From JAAEKA01 sp049299095 (lineage in GTDB: Bacteria; Chloroflexota; Anaerolineae; JAAEKA01): 41,065 bases of DNA. Below the pieces are notes generated by a model. That model saw only the letters and a program-made list of their open reading frames with translations, ran no database searches and had not been told where the DNA came from. Below are positions 8,219 through 15,199 of this stretch, in pieces. The stretch is taken from contig JBAQWV010000136.1 in NCBI GenBank assembly GCA_049299095.1, positions 1 through 41,065 on the forward strand. Reading direction: 5' to 3'. Numbering within the stretch: the first letter of the stretch is position 1; the number at the start of each line of letters is the position of its first letter. The position numbers and the translations under genes are program-made.

Positions 8219-8245
8219 AACAGAAGACTTGGAGAGTACAAAGAT

Positions 8246-9205
8246 TTATAGGGCCGGACTGGCAAGCTGGCGGATCTTCTGGTTGGTATCGCGCCAACTG
8301 ATCTTGGACAGGCCCAGTTTCTTGCGCAGTTGTTCTTGTGGCATGCCGGTGCGGTAATCGCGCACAGCCGCGGTCCAGCGCAGTGTTTCAAACGAAACAG
8401 ATTTTTGCTTGATGCCGGCCAGCGCGCCAACATCGCCCAGCACGTATTCCAGATTGCGCGCAGTACATTCGAACAGGTGCGTTTCCGGCTGGTACTGCGT
8501 GATGTATTGGCGCATCACTTGGTACAGTTGCGGCGCGAGAATAAGTTTGCGTTCTTTGTGCCGCATACGCGCGTTCGGATAACGCACATACAGCACCGGC
8601 GCGCGCGGGTCAGAGCCGTCCAGATGCTCTAGCTTAATCGCCATGCACTCGCTTTTCTTGATGGCAGTTTGCAGGATCAGGCTGACTAGCACGTAGGGCC
8701 GTGCGTCTGGTTTGCGTGCCCAGAGCAGATCGCGGCTGTAGCGCAGCAGGCGCTCGACCTCGTTGTCGTACAGAATGATCGGCAACGGTGTACTGACCGG
8801 TTGGTGGGCGATTGGCGCGGCGGGGTCGTCAGCAATGATATTGGTGTCGTACAACCACTTGAAAAACACCTTGATCGTGGTCAGGCGGCGCGCGTAGCTT
8901 TTGGGGCTACACGGCGTGCCGCGCTCGTTCAGGATCCAGGTGAGGTAATTTTCCAGATCGTGCGTGGTGACGCGACTGATGTTGGTGTTGGGGGAAATAT
9001 ATTTCATCAGCAGGCGCAGATCGCCCATAAATGCCTTGACAGTGTTTTCCGAAAAGCCCTGACGCAACATGTGGTTATGAAACTCGCTGGCGGCCGCGGT
9101 CAGGGAAGACTTCGCACTTAACGGGGCGAGCGTTGCCACGGGGGCAGTCAGCGTGCCAGGGCGGCCAGGAGCGGGAAACAGCGTGGGTTGTTCGACGGGT
9201 GTCAT
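8246..9205 (-). CDS. Tyrosine-recombinase relative lacking active site
   Basis: A 319-aa protein with the two-domain plan of tyrosine recombinases. It has a SAM-like core-binding domain (about 40-135, with FFKWLYD and NIIADDPAAPI) and a C-terminal catalytic-like domain (145-315). The active site is gone. The first Arg is Lys (AIKKSEC, about 183), the HxLR box reads ETLRW so only R276 remains, the LGH box reads LGLS, and no nucleophilic Tyr follows (KISWRDTNQK). Cleavage of DNA is unlikely; a DNA-binding or regulatory role is possible. It lies outside the integrated element, upstream of the tRNA-Lys, with its own consensus-like promoter. Confidence 0.85.
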   Translation of the reverse strand: MTPVEQPTLFPAPGRPGTLTAPVATLAPLSAKSSLTAAASEFHNHMLRQGFSENTVKAFMGDLRLLMKYISPNTNISRVTTHDLENYLTWILNERGTPCSPKSYARRLTTIKVFFKWLYDTNIIADDPAAPIAHQPVSTPLPIILYDNEVERLLRYSRDLLWARKPDARPYVLVSLILQTAIKKSECMAIKLEHLDGSDPRAPVLYVRYPNARMRHKERKLILAPQLYQVMRQYITQYQPETHLFECTARNLEYVLGDVGALAGIKQKSVSFETLRWTAAVRDYRTGMPQEQLRKKLGLSKISWRDTNQKIRQLASPAL

Positions 9206-9256
9206 GGCATTTTCTCCGCGGGTAAAGCGTTTATTTCTTCGTGTAGTACTGTAAAC

Positions 9257-9285
9257 ATAATATCATGGGCCGCGCGTTTTGTCAA
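9257..9285 (-). promoter_or_regulatory. Promoter of the recombinase-like gene
   Basis: Minus strand: TTGACA (9285-9280), exactly 17 bp, then TATTAT (9262-9257), about 50 bp before the start at 9205. A ribosome-binding GGAGA lies at about 9216-9212. The strength of the promoter suggests the degenerate protein is expressed. Confidence 0.78.
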
Positions 9286-9315
9286 GAGGGAGGAAAAAAC
9301 GCTTGGCCCGTTTAT

Positions 9316-9344
9316 TTGACAAAGCCCAGTCTGACGCATATAAT
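9316..9344 (+). promoter_or_regulatory. tRNA-Lys promoter, consensus
   Basis: Perfect TTGACA (9316-9321), 17-bp spacer and perfect TATAAT (9339-9344). The tRNA begins 11 bases downstream. There is no terminator directly after the tRNA, so transcripts should continue into the integrated element up to the hairpin at 9956-9995. Confidence 0.87.
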
Positions 9345-9355
9345 TGCCACTGTTT

Positions 9356-9431
<76 letters not shown>

Positions 9432-9482
9432 GTAGCGCCTGCTGGAGGCCCGGCGGGCGCTGTTTTGTTCAACGGCCAGCCT

Positions 9483-9707
9483 ATGCCTCCCTCTATTGTC
9501 ACCTGGACTTTTGCCCCTGATTGGCTGACGCCGGCGGAAGCTGCACGGCTGTTGGGGCCTGCTTATAGTGAGGCCCGGATCCTGGAACTGATTGACCAGG
9601 CGGCGATTGTAGCGGAAGAAGATGAGGCCGGCGGCTGGCTGGTGGAAAAGCGCGGCCTGTACGAATATCTTGAAGCGCTGTGGGAGGTGCTGAGCGATGA
9701 CGAATAG
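9483..9707 (+). CDS. Small helix-turn-helix, excisionase-like protein
   Basis: A 74-aa protein from ATG 9483 (a TTG at 9465 would add six residues). WLTPAEAARLLGPAYSEARILELIDQA followed by EEDEAGGWLVEKRGLYEYLEAL has the layout of a MerR/excisionase-type winged helix: a helix-turn-helix, a short wing and a C-terminal helix. No good ribosome-binding site is visible, so the start is uncertain. It is the first gene inside the element, 50 bp after the tRNA and downstream of the tRNA promoter. Its end overlaps the next gene by 11 bases. Likely role: directing excision or repressing element genes. Confidence 0.72.
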   Translation: MPPSIVTWTFAPDWLTPAEAARLLGPAYSEARILELIDQAAIVAEEDEAGGWLVEKRGLYEYLEALWEVLSDDE

Positions 9708-9957
9708 CACCCCCCCCACACCAGATTGGGCAAACTTGGCAGATTACATCACAGCCGACGAGGCCGCAGAAATTAGCGGCTATCATGTGAACTATATCCG
9801 GCGTTTGATGCGCGCTAAGAAGCTCACAGGCCGGAAAGCGGGCATTGTGTGGCTGATTGAGCGCGAAAGTTTGCATCAGTACCTGGCGAAAGTAAATACT
9901 TTGGGTAACAGACGATTTGGGCCTGGTGGTATTACAAAAGGCTCCAATAACGAATAA
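9697..9957 (+). CDS. Excisionase-family HTH protein
   Basis: An 86-aa protein. YITADEAAEISGYHVNYIRRLMRAKKLTGRKAGIVWLIERESLHQYL is a typical HTH_17/excisionase domain (about 17-64): helix-turn-helix, then a wing ending in the W-I-S-like strand, then a final helix. The tail is short and Gly-rich. It overlaps the preceding HTH gene, so the two are translationally coupled and may act as a pair. Sited at attL, they sit next to the integrase when the element circularises, as expected of recombination directionality factors. An intrinsic terminator overlaps the stop. Confidence 0.82.
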   Translation: MTNSTPPTPDWANLADYITADEAAEISGYHVNYIRRLMRAKKLTGRKAGIVWLIERESLHQYLAKVNTLGNRRFGPGGITKGSNNE

Positions 9958-9995
9958 AAAGGCCGGGCCGGCTGCAAAGCGGTTCCGGCCTTTTT
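9956..9995 (+). terminator. Intrinsic terminator after excisionase genes
   Basis: AAAAAGGCCGG pairs with CCGGCCTTTTT around a loop of about 18 nt; it begins inside the stop codon of the preceding gene. It should end transcripts that start at the tRNA-Lys promoter. Confidence 0.85.
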
Positions 9996-10088
9996 GATTG
10001 CCATGAGGGGGAGTGGCCAGACTACGCGCGCACCAGGTGAATATCAGGGGGACCAGCAAGCAGGCTTTGTGCAAGATTGTCTGCTGAA

Positions 10089-10114
10089 AGCCGGACGGCA
10101 ACGTCCGGCTTTTT
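10089..10114 (+). terminator. Second intrinsic terminator, GCAA loop
   Basis: AGCCGGACG (10089-10097), tetraloop GCAA, CGTCCGGCT (10102-10110), then a T run. It insulates the next promoter at 10133. Between this and the first terminator (9996-10088) I see no gene. Confidence 0.88.
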
Positions 10115-10132
10115 CTGTATCCAAATCTGTGT

Positions 10133-10161
10133 TTGACAATAGACATAGATCGTGTTAAACT
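10133..10161 (+). promoter_or_regulatory. Promoter of the transfer-type operon
   Basis: TTGACA (10133-10138), 17-bp spacer, TAAACT (10156-10161). The heptamer ATAGACA occurs in the spacer (10139-10145) and again at 10172-10178, 33 bp apart, so both could be operator half-sites for an element repressor. The promoter is insulated by two terminators upstream. Confidence 0.75.
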
Positions 10162-10199
10162 GTGCTTAATTATAGACACTATTTTCGTGACAAAGAAGC

Positions 10200-10253
10200 G
10201 CCCGTGGCAGTGGTGGAACACTGGGCACGGGCTGACCTCGGCAACGCCGGAGG
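10200..10253 (+). other. Structured leader, two stem-loops
   Basis: GCCCGTG (10200-10206) pairs with CACGGGC (10226-10232), and inside it CAGTG pairs with CACTG. A second hairpin follows at once: CCTC-GGC (10236-10242) with GCC and GAGG (10246-10253). Both lie in the untranslated leader between the promoter at 10133 and the first supported start at 10333. They could be a regulatory RNA structure or a DNA-level site (origin or transfer site). A weak frame from a GTG at 10187 crosses it but has no ribosome-binding site. Confidence 0.5.
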
Positions 10254-10332
10254 TTGCGCGCGGAGACTGCGGAGATGGTAGCACCGTAGTACTTGCCCTG
10301 CAAACGGCGCATGATCTTTTTGGAGGTGCAGG

Positions 10333-10482
10333 ATGCCAGTTTGGACATTCGATTATTGCCAAAGTCACCAGAACGGGCTGCAAGGGGCCTTATGCAGGCC
10401 AGGCCATCAAAAACCACACGGCAGGGCAGAAAAATCGCGCTACGCCCGTCCTGGCGGCGCAAAGGGCACGGTGACATCATGA
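10333..10482 (+). CDS. 49-aa protein opening the operon
   Basis: A 49-residue reading frame with GGAGGT 5-6 nt before the ATG, ending in ATGA that overlaps the next gene's start. The site quality and the overlap argue that it is real. It begins MPVWTFDYCQSHQNG, continues with CRPGH, and has a basic, Gly-rich tail. The CxxH and CxxxH pairs could bind one metal ion, but the motif is too short to assign. No family recognised. It is the first of five overlapping genes that lead to the FtsK-type ATPase. Confidence 0.6.
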   Translation: MPVWTFDYCQSHQNGLQGALCRPGHQKPHGRAEKSRYARPGGAKGTVTS

Positions 10483-10865
10483 CCGCAACCAAATCAGAGG
10501 TACAAGCCAGGGCGCAAGCCCTGATGCAGGCCACGAACAGCGACGAGGAGCGCCGCGGCATCGAAACATTAGCCAGGGCACTGCTTATCGGCGGCACGGG
10601 TTTGGCCTTTAATTCGGCCATCAATCAAACCGCCTTTGCCCTGATCGAGACCAGCACCAGCTCCGGCTTCCGGCGCGGGGTTGGCCTGCTGGCCTATGCG
10701 ATTGGCGACGGCTCTGCACCGATTGAGCCACGCACGGAGGAAACAATCACAATCCAGGCCCTACAGCAGCAGATCGAAGCCCTGGCCGCTGCCGTGGCCC
10801 CCAGCTTTCTTCTCCGCAGCGCCGAGGTGGTTGTACTGGATCGGCAAGGCAAGGTGATCCCATGA
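10479..10865 (+). CDS. Hypothetical element protein, 128 aa
   Basis: A 128-aa protein starting MTATKSEVQARAQALMQATNSDEERRG. The N-terminal half is helical and polar, the middle is Gly/Ala-rich and mildly hydrophobic (LLIGGTGLAFNSAINQ), and a coiled-coil-like stretch (TIQALQQQIEALAAAV) comes near the end. The frame is open further upstream, but the ATG at 10479 overlaps the stop of the 49-aa gene (ATGA), which decides the start. It overlaps the next gene the same way. No family recognised; position suggests a transfer or regulation accessory. Confidence 0.65.
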   Translation: MTATKSEVQARAQALMQATNSDEERRGIETLARALLIGGTGLAFNSAINQTAFALIETSTSSGFRRGVGLLAYAIGDGSAPIEPRTEETITIQALQQQIEALAAAVAPSFLLRSAEVVVLDRQGKVIP

Positions 10866-11533
10866 AAGCCCTACGCCTGCTGTTGCTGTTGGCACTCGTA
10901 GCTGTGGCGTTGGTGTTCGTGCTACGCGACCTTGATCCCGATGTGAGACAAGCGCGGGCGGCCCGTGAATGGGCACGCGCAGAGGAGGCCAGGGCCGATG
11001 CAGCTGCTGCGCAGGCGTGGTCTGAAAGCTGGGCCGAGTATGCTGATTTGCGCGCCGCGGCCCTCACCTGGGGATTGGTTGGCGCTGTTTCCGTCAGCCT
11101 TGCGGCGGGCTTTGGCGCTGTCATTGGCATCACCCTGCGCACAGTGGCGCGGCGCCGCCACATATATCCGAACAGCGCGGGCCAGTTCCCTGTCTTGCAG
11201 ATCGGCGGCGCTGACTGGCAAGCTCTGGTTGACCCCAACCGAGCGCCCGGCCACGTCACGCTGATAGGCAACGCCACCACCCCCACCGTGGCAACGCCTC
11301 TGCCCTTGTCCGAGGGGGGGCATGTCACCCTGGCCCAGCAAGCCAGCGCCGTGGCAGCCGTCACCGCTGCCAGCCAGGCAACCGGCGGCACATCCCGCCC
11401 GCGCCTGGACATGGCCACCATCATGCAGCCCCCCAGCTACCCAGCACCCTTGCCCGAGGTAGTAGACGTAGACCCAACACACGTAGACCGTCTCTTGCAG
11501 ATCACACACGCCGACAGCGAGGTGATCACATGA
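10862..11533 (+). CDS. Two-helix membrane protein of the transfer operon
   Basis: A 223-aa protein. An N-terminal hydrophobic helix (ALRLLLLLALVAVALVFVL, about 3-21) is followed by an Ala/Arg/Glu-rich stretch. A second membrane helix (about 70-93, GLVGAVSVSLAAGFGAVIG) and a cytoplasmic tail of about 130 residues rich in Pro, Thr and Ala complete it. It starts and ends within ATGA overlaps, directly upstream of the FtsK-type gene. Membrane partners of this kind accompany TraB/FtsK-like translocases in conjugative plasmids; that role is inferred from position. No enzymatic motif. Confidence 0.72.
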   Translation: MKALRLLLLLALVAVALVFVLRDLDPDVRQARAAREWARAEEARADAAAAQAWSESWAEYADLRAAALTWGLVGAVSVSLAAGFGAVIGITLRTVARRRHIYPNSAGQFPVLQIGGADWQALVDPNRAPGHVTLIGNATTPTVATPLPLSEGGHVTLAQQASAVAAVTAASQATGGTSRPRLDMATIMQPPSYPAPLPEVVDVDPTHVDRLLQITHADSEVIT

Positions 11534-12915
11534 CCCCACCAACCACAGCAGAAATACACAGCATGGCCGGCCAGGTGAGGACAGCCCTCACCCAACTGGG
11601 CTTTGCCTATCAAACCAAAGAAGGGCGGCTGGTAGAGGTGACCTTTCGCAACCTCCAGCGTGCCGGTGATAGGTACGCCCTGCTTGAGATTGACCCCCAC
11701 CGGCTGCCCCCAAAGGTTAGAATACCTGATCTGGAAAGCCAGGCAGTGCTAACCCATCTATCAGCCGTGTTGGGCCGTCCGGTCAGGGTGTTGAATTCCG
11801 TGGGCCTGACCTATGCCGTAGTGCTGGCCCCAGCTCCCAAGCTGCCCCCCTTGCCGGTGCAGGCCCTGCTGCCCGACCGGCCAGGGGACGTACCCTATGC
11901 CTGGCCGGTTGGCCTCAACCGCGCCGGCCAGGCAGTCTGGCAAAGCCTGGAACGCACAGGGCACATTCTGCTTACGGGTGCGACCGGCGCTGGCAAGTCA
12001 ACCGCGCTGAACGTGGCCCTCGTAAGCCTGTTCGAGCAACACGGGCCGGACGAGCTGCAAGCCCTGTTAATTGACCCCAAAGCGGTCGAACTGGCCGGCT
12101 ATGCGGGCCTGCCGCACCTGCCCTTGCCCATCGCCACCACGGCAGAGGTGGCAGCCCGCGGCGTGGCCTGGCTGGGCGCAGAAATTGATCGGCGGCAGGC
12201 GCTCATGGCTGGCGTAGCCAAAGACCTGGCCGGCTACAACCGCAAGGCAGCCGAGCGGCTACCGCGCCTGCTGGTTATCATTGATGAAGTGGTCAGCCTG
12301 GTCATGGGCTGGGGAGGCGTGAGGTCAGAGCCGTGGAGGGCGCTTGTAGCTGCCACCGTCAAGGCCAGGGCGCTGGGCGTCAGCCTGGTCTTTGCTGGGC
12401 AATCGGCGCGGGCAGACGTGCTTGACCTGGTGCGTGAGCAATGCGGCCTCAAGCTGGCCCTGCGCCTGGATACGCCCCATGCCAGCCGCGCCGCCATCGG
12501 CCAGGCAGGCGCAGAGCTGCTGCCGCACAAGACCCCTGGCCGCCTCTTGGCCGTGGGCCTCACCACAGCCAGCCCCCCCGAGATGCTGCAAGGCTTTTGG
12601 CTGCCAGAGGCTGAGCTTGATGCACGGCTGGCGCTCGTGGTCGCTCATCAGCCCTGTCCGTTGACCGACCACGAGCGGGCGCTTGTGGCCTACGCCATGC
12701 AACATCTGGGCGGCGCGTTCAAGATACAGGTCATCTATGAGGCGCTCAAGGGCAGCCAGTGGCATTGGTCATGGCGCCAATTGCAGCAGTTGGCCCGAGG
12801 CTGGGAGTTGCGCGGCTGGCTCACACCGCAAGCCGATGCCGTAACGCCGCGCCGCGTCGCTCCCGAGCTGGCACGGTTGGCTGGGCAAGACCCCACCGGC
12901 GACAAGGCGCTATGA
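11530..12915 (+). CDS. FtsK/SpoIIIE-type DNA translocase (TraB-like)
   Basis: A 461-aa ATPase. The P-loop GATGAGKS is at about 150-157, the Walker B strand LLVIIDE at about 247-253, and the sensor-like FAGQSARADVLDLVREQCG and LDTPHASRAAIGQAGAELL segments are typical of FtsK/SpoIIIE motors. A C-terminal winged-helix-like region follows (about 380-450). The N-terminal 140 residues lack membrane helices; the membrane anchor may be the preceding gene product. Family members pump double-stranded DNA. In actinomycete elements one such protein (TraB/TraSA) suffices for conjugation. Translationally coupled to its upstream neighbour. Confidence 0.9.
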   Translation: MTPPTTAEIHSMAGQVRTALTQLGFAYQTKEGRLVEVTFRNLQRAGDRYALLEIDPHRLPPKVRIPDLESQAVLTHLSAVLGRPVRVLNSVGLTYAVVLAPAPKLPPLPVQALLPDRPGDVPYAWPVGLNRAGQAVWQSLERTGHILLTGATGAGKSTALNVALVSLFEQHGPDELQALLIDPKAVELAGYAGLPHLPLPIATTAEVAARGVAWLGAEIDRRQALMAGVAKDLAGYNRKAAERLPRLLVIIDEVVSLVMGWGGVRSEPWRALVAATVKARALGVSLVFAGQSARADVLDLVREQCGLKLALRLDTPHASRAAIGQAGAELLPHKTPGRLLAVGLTTASPPEMLQGFWLPEAELDARLALVVAHQPCPLTDHERALVAYAMQHLGGAFKIQVIYEALKGSQWHWSWRQLQQLARGWELRGWLTPQADAVTPRRVAPELARLAGQDPTGDKAL

Positions 12916-12924
12916 CGTTATGGC

Positions 12925-12961
12925 GGCTCTGGCAGGCTCTGGGGCGCTCTGAGGGGCGCTC
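12925..12961 (+). repeat. Phased short direct repeats after translocase
   Basis: GGCTCTGG occurs at 12925-12932 and 12935-12942 (10-bp period). GGCGCTC occurs at 12943-12949 and 12955-12961 (12-bp period). The cluster starts ten bases after the FtsK-type stop. Arrays of 8-bp repeats near the 3' end of traB serve as the translocase recognition site (clt) in Streptomyces plasmids; the comparison is by position and repeat size only. Confidence 0.45.
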
Positions 12962-13088
12962 CAGGGGGCCTGCTCATCGCCTCGGGCCAACAGGCCGACA
13001 GAACGCTGCCAGAAAAGCCCTGGCAAAAGGTAAAACCATGTGGCTTTTGTTAGATCAACCAGCAATATGTAGAGATACAGGAGGCATG

Positions 13089-13370
13089 ATGAAACAGAAG
13101 GAGTTTATGCAGGTGGTAATGAGCTTGAGGCCAGAAGACAGGGTGCTGCTGTTGCAAGTGGCCAAGCTCACTGCGGCTTTCAACACTGTTGGCCAGGAGG
13201 CCGACGGCTTAGCTTTCCTGCTGGAATGCAGGGAGCTGGTTGCGGCCTGGGCCTCAACTGGTTATCACGAGCCGGTAAGTGTGGTGCTTGCACCGACCCT
13301 GGCACAGGCGCGTGAGCGTTTGAGCGAACTGCCCCCCCTTAATGGACGCACTCGGTTGCCCGACGCGTGA
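13089..13370 (+). CDS. Hypothetical element protein, 93 aa
   Basis: MKQKEFMQVVMSLRPEDRVLLLQVAKLTAAFNTVGQ begins a helical protein of 93 residues; no family recognised. GGAGG (13080-13084) precedes ATGs at 13086 and 13089; spacing favours 13089. The frame is also open back to an ATG at 12912 that overlaps the FtsK stop (ATGA), which would give 152 aa. That extension is compositionally odd and crosses the direct repeats, so I prefer the shorter form. It is the last gene of the operon. Confidence 0.6.
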   Translation: MKQKEFMQVVMSLRPEDRVLLLQVAKLTAAFNTVGQEADGLAFLLECRELVAAWASTGYHEPVSVVLAPTLAQARERLSELPPLNGRTRLPDA

Positions 13371-13753
13371 CGGGACAGTTTTCATAGGATCATCCGCAAA
13401 ATCCACAAATTGCTGACTGCTTGACCTTTAACAACTGTATAACCGGCCTTGCTGGCTGTGGAAGTCAGACTATGAAACCGACGCGGGTTGAGGTGAGGCC
13501 GGAAATTTGCGACAAGATATACCCATTTGCTACTGAAACTGACAGCTAAGGTCAATTAAGCTGGCTTGCTGCTGTGGCTGCTCTTGCGCTTGAGCCAACC
13601 CGTACTGCTGCGGCTGATCAGCCAGGCCAGGCGGGCAGCTTGGCTTAGACAAGAGTACCGAAAGTACCGCCAGCAGCGAGGTTGGGGACGGGTAAGCGAT
13701 GGCTATGGGGCACGATCAGGCAAGTGCAGGGCTTGTGCAGGACATGGGTAGAC
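13371..13753 (+). other. Intergenic region with inverted repeat
   Basis: No clear gene. CCGGCCT (13443-13449) and AGGCCGG (13496-13502) form a perfect 7-bp stem enclosing 46 nt with smaller pairings, so a folded RNA or DNA site is possible. A 61-codon frame (13566-13751) starts with TTG and a Leu-rich stretch, then turns Arg-rich. It lacks a ribosome-binding site and I do not call it. Confidence 0.35.
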
Positions 13754-13782
13754 TTGTCAAAGCCTTGTCTGAGAGATATAAT
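13754..13782 (+). promoter_or_regulatory. Promoter of internal tyrosine recombinase
   Basis: TTGTCA (13754-13759), 17-bp spacer, perfect TATAAT (13777-13782). The -10 overlaps the first bases of the palindrome at 13781-13814. Confidence 0.8.
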
Positions 13783-13814
13783 AGCTTATGAGAATGGTTA
13801 TTCTGGTAAGCTAT
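13781..13814. promoter_or_regulatory. 34-bp interrupted palindrome at recombinase promoter
   Basis: ATAGCTTA (13781-13788) and TAAGCTAT (13807-13814) are perfect complements. Inside them, AGAAT (13791-13795) pairs with ATTCT (13800-13804) around GGTT. It begins in the -10 box and ends 14 bases before the start codon. It may be an autoregulatory operator, a recombinase core site with 15-bp arms, or an mRNA 5' hairpin. Confidence 0.7.
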
Positions 13815-13828
13815 CTGCGAGGTGAACG

Positions 13829-14809
13829 ATGGACGGTGAAAGCCTTGTTTCTGCCTTTTCCGATGATGCTTCTCCGGCGGTTGTACACCGCGCCGATCAG
13901 AACCCTGCGCGCGTATATCTGTCGCAACTCAACTCAGACAGCGGCAGGCGCACCATGCTACAAGCGCTGGAGCGCATTGCTGCGCAAGTATCCGGCAACC
14001 GTGCTACCGCTGATACCCTGGACTGGGCTGCGCTGCGTTTCCAGCACACGGCGGCAATTCGCACGGCGCTGGCCCGAGACTACAAGCCGGCTACGGTCAA
14101 CAAGATGCTTTCGGCGTTGCGCGGCACGCTGGCCGCGGCCTGGCGGCTGGGGCAAATGAGTGCGGAAGATTATCAGCGGGCTGCGGATGTAAAAGGCCTG
14201 CGCGGCGAAACGCTTCCCCGTGGCCGGGCGGCAACTGCAGGCGAGATAGCGGCTTTGCTGGAGGCCTGCGCTGCTGATCCTACGCCAGCGGGCGCGCGTG
14301 ATGGGGCTTTGCTGGCACTGCTGTATGGCAGCGGCGCGCGGCGTGCCGAGGTGATCGGTCTTGACCTGGCTGACTATGACCCTGGTTCGGGCCGCCTGGT
14401 GCTGCGGGGCAAGGGCCACAAGGAACGCGCCGCCTTTGCCATCAATGGGGTACAGGATGCGTTGGCTGATTGGCTGACGGCGCGCGGCCTTGAGCCTGGA
14501 CCTCTTTTCCTGCCGGTGAACAAGGGTGGGCGCGTGGTTCAGGGGCAGCGTATGACTGCACAGGTGGTCTACAACGTGCTGGCCAAGCGCTGTCGGCAGG
14601 CTGGCGTCAGCGAGCTTTCACCCCATGACCTGCGACGCACCTTTGTGGGGGATCTGCTGGACGCCGGTGCCGACATTGCTACGGTGCAGCGCATGGCTGG
14701 CCACGCCAACGTGCAAACCACGACGCGCTATGATCGGCGACCTGAGGAGGCACGGCGCAAAGCAGCTCAGTTGCTACATGTACCCTATCAGCGGCGAAGG
14801 CGGGGGTAG
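13829..14809 (+). CDS. Tyrosine recombinase, catalytically intact
   Basis: A 326-aa site-specific recombinase. The core-binding domain is at about 25-115. The catalytic domain has R171 (GSGARRAEV), the beta-hairpin Lys (GKGHKER, about 195-198), H266 and R269 (SPHDLRR), H292 (AGHANVQTT) and nucleophile Y301. All catalytic positions are present, so it should be active. GAGGTG lies 4 nt before the ATG. It has its own promoter with a large palindrome. It is not beside either att site, unlike the integrase at 23601, so it may resolve multimers of the circular form, invert DNA, or be the relic of a second element. Confidence 0.92.
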   Translation: MDGESLVSAFSDDASPAVVHRADQNPARVYLSQLNSDSGRRTMLQALERIAAQVSGNRATADTLDWAALRFQHTAAIRTALARDYKPATVNKMLSALRGTLAAAWRLGQMSAEDYQRAADVKGLRGETLPRGRAATAGEIAALLEACAADPTPAGARDGALLALLYGSGARRAEVIGLDLADYDPGSGRLVLRGKGHKERAAFAINGVQDALADWLTARGLEPGPLFLPVNKGGRVVQGQRMTAQVVYNVLAKRCRQAGVSELSPHDLRRTFVGDLLDAGADIATVQRMAGHANVQTTTRYDRRPEEARRKAAQLLHVPYQRRRRG

Positions 14810-14873
14810 GGGACTTGTGTTTTGCAACCCACTGGAATGCAACATAGCTAGATAGGTTGCGGGCATGTGCCCA

Positions 14874-14905
14874 GCGATTTTGAAAATCGCCAAAACGGAT
14901 ATAAT
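14874..14905 (+). promoter_or_regulatory. Palindromic operator plus -10 of antitoxin gene
   Basis: GCGATTTT (14874-14881), one G, AAAATCGC (14883-14890) is a perfect 17-bp palindrome, ten bases before TATAAT (14900-14905). No good -35 is spaced correctly. Position and symmetry fit autoregulation by the ribbon-helix-helix protein encoded at 14943. Confidence 0.7.
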
Positions 14906-14942
14906 ACAGGGGTAAAGCTACCATTACTTGGAGGTAAAACAC

Positions 14943-15197
14943 ATGACGGGATCAACGGTTAATCTGGTGGTAAAAGTGCCCGTAGACCTGCGCAAGCAGG
15001 CCCGCGCTGCGGCTGTGCTGCGCGGCGAAACCATCGCCGACGTGGTGCGCACCGCCTTGGCAACCTACATCGCCCGCGCGGGAGAAGATGATACGGCCTT
15101 TGCGCGGCGCACCCTGGCGCGCATTGAGGCCGGCGCTCCCACTTACGAACATGTCGAGGTGTGGGCAGAACTGGATCGGCTGGAGGCGGGCGCGTAG
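14943..15197 (+). CDS. Ribbon-helix-helix antitoxin
   Basis: An 84-aa protein. TVNLVVKVPVDLRKQARAAAVLRGETIADVVRTALATYIA (about 4-43) matches the ribbon-helix-helix fold: a beta strand that reads DNA and two helices. The acidic C-terminal half (FARRTLARIEAGAPTYEHVEVWAELDRLEAG) would wrap a toxin. GGAGG lies 8 nt before the ATG. The partner reading frame, two bases downstream, is a RelE/ParE-type toxin broken by a nonsense codon and a frameshift. The antitoxin itself is intact and has a palindromic operator, so it may survive as a repressor or as protection against related toxins. Confidence 0.85.
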   Translation: MTGSTVNLVVKVPVDLRKQARAAAVLRGETIADVVRTALATYIARAGEDDTAFARRTLARIEAGAPTYEHVEVWAELDRLEAGA

Positions 15198-15199
15198 CA

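Noticed and set aside
8246..9205. This recombinase as the integrase of the element
   Set aside because: It lies outside attL and has lost its catalytic residues. The integrase at 23601 is intact and beside attR.
10133..10474. A 113-codon frame starting in the -35 box of the operon promoter
   Set aside because: Its first codons are the promoter itself, and an internal GTG (10187) lacks a ribosome-binding site. The 49-aa frame at 10333 is better supported.
13471..13548. A 25-codon frame starting MKPTRVEV
   Set aside because: Too short, no ribosome-binding site, and it lies across the arms of an inverted repeat.
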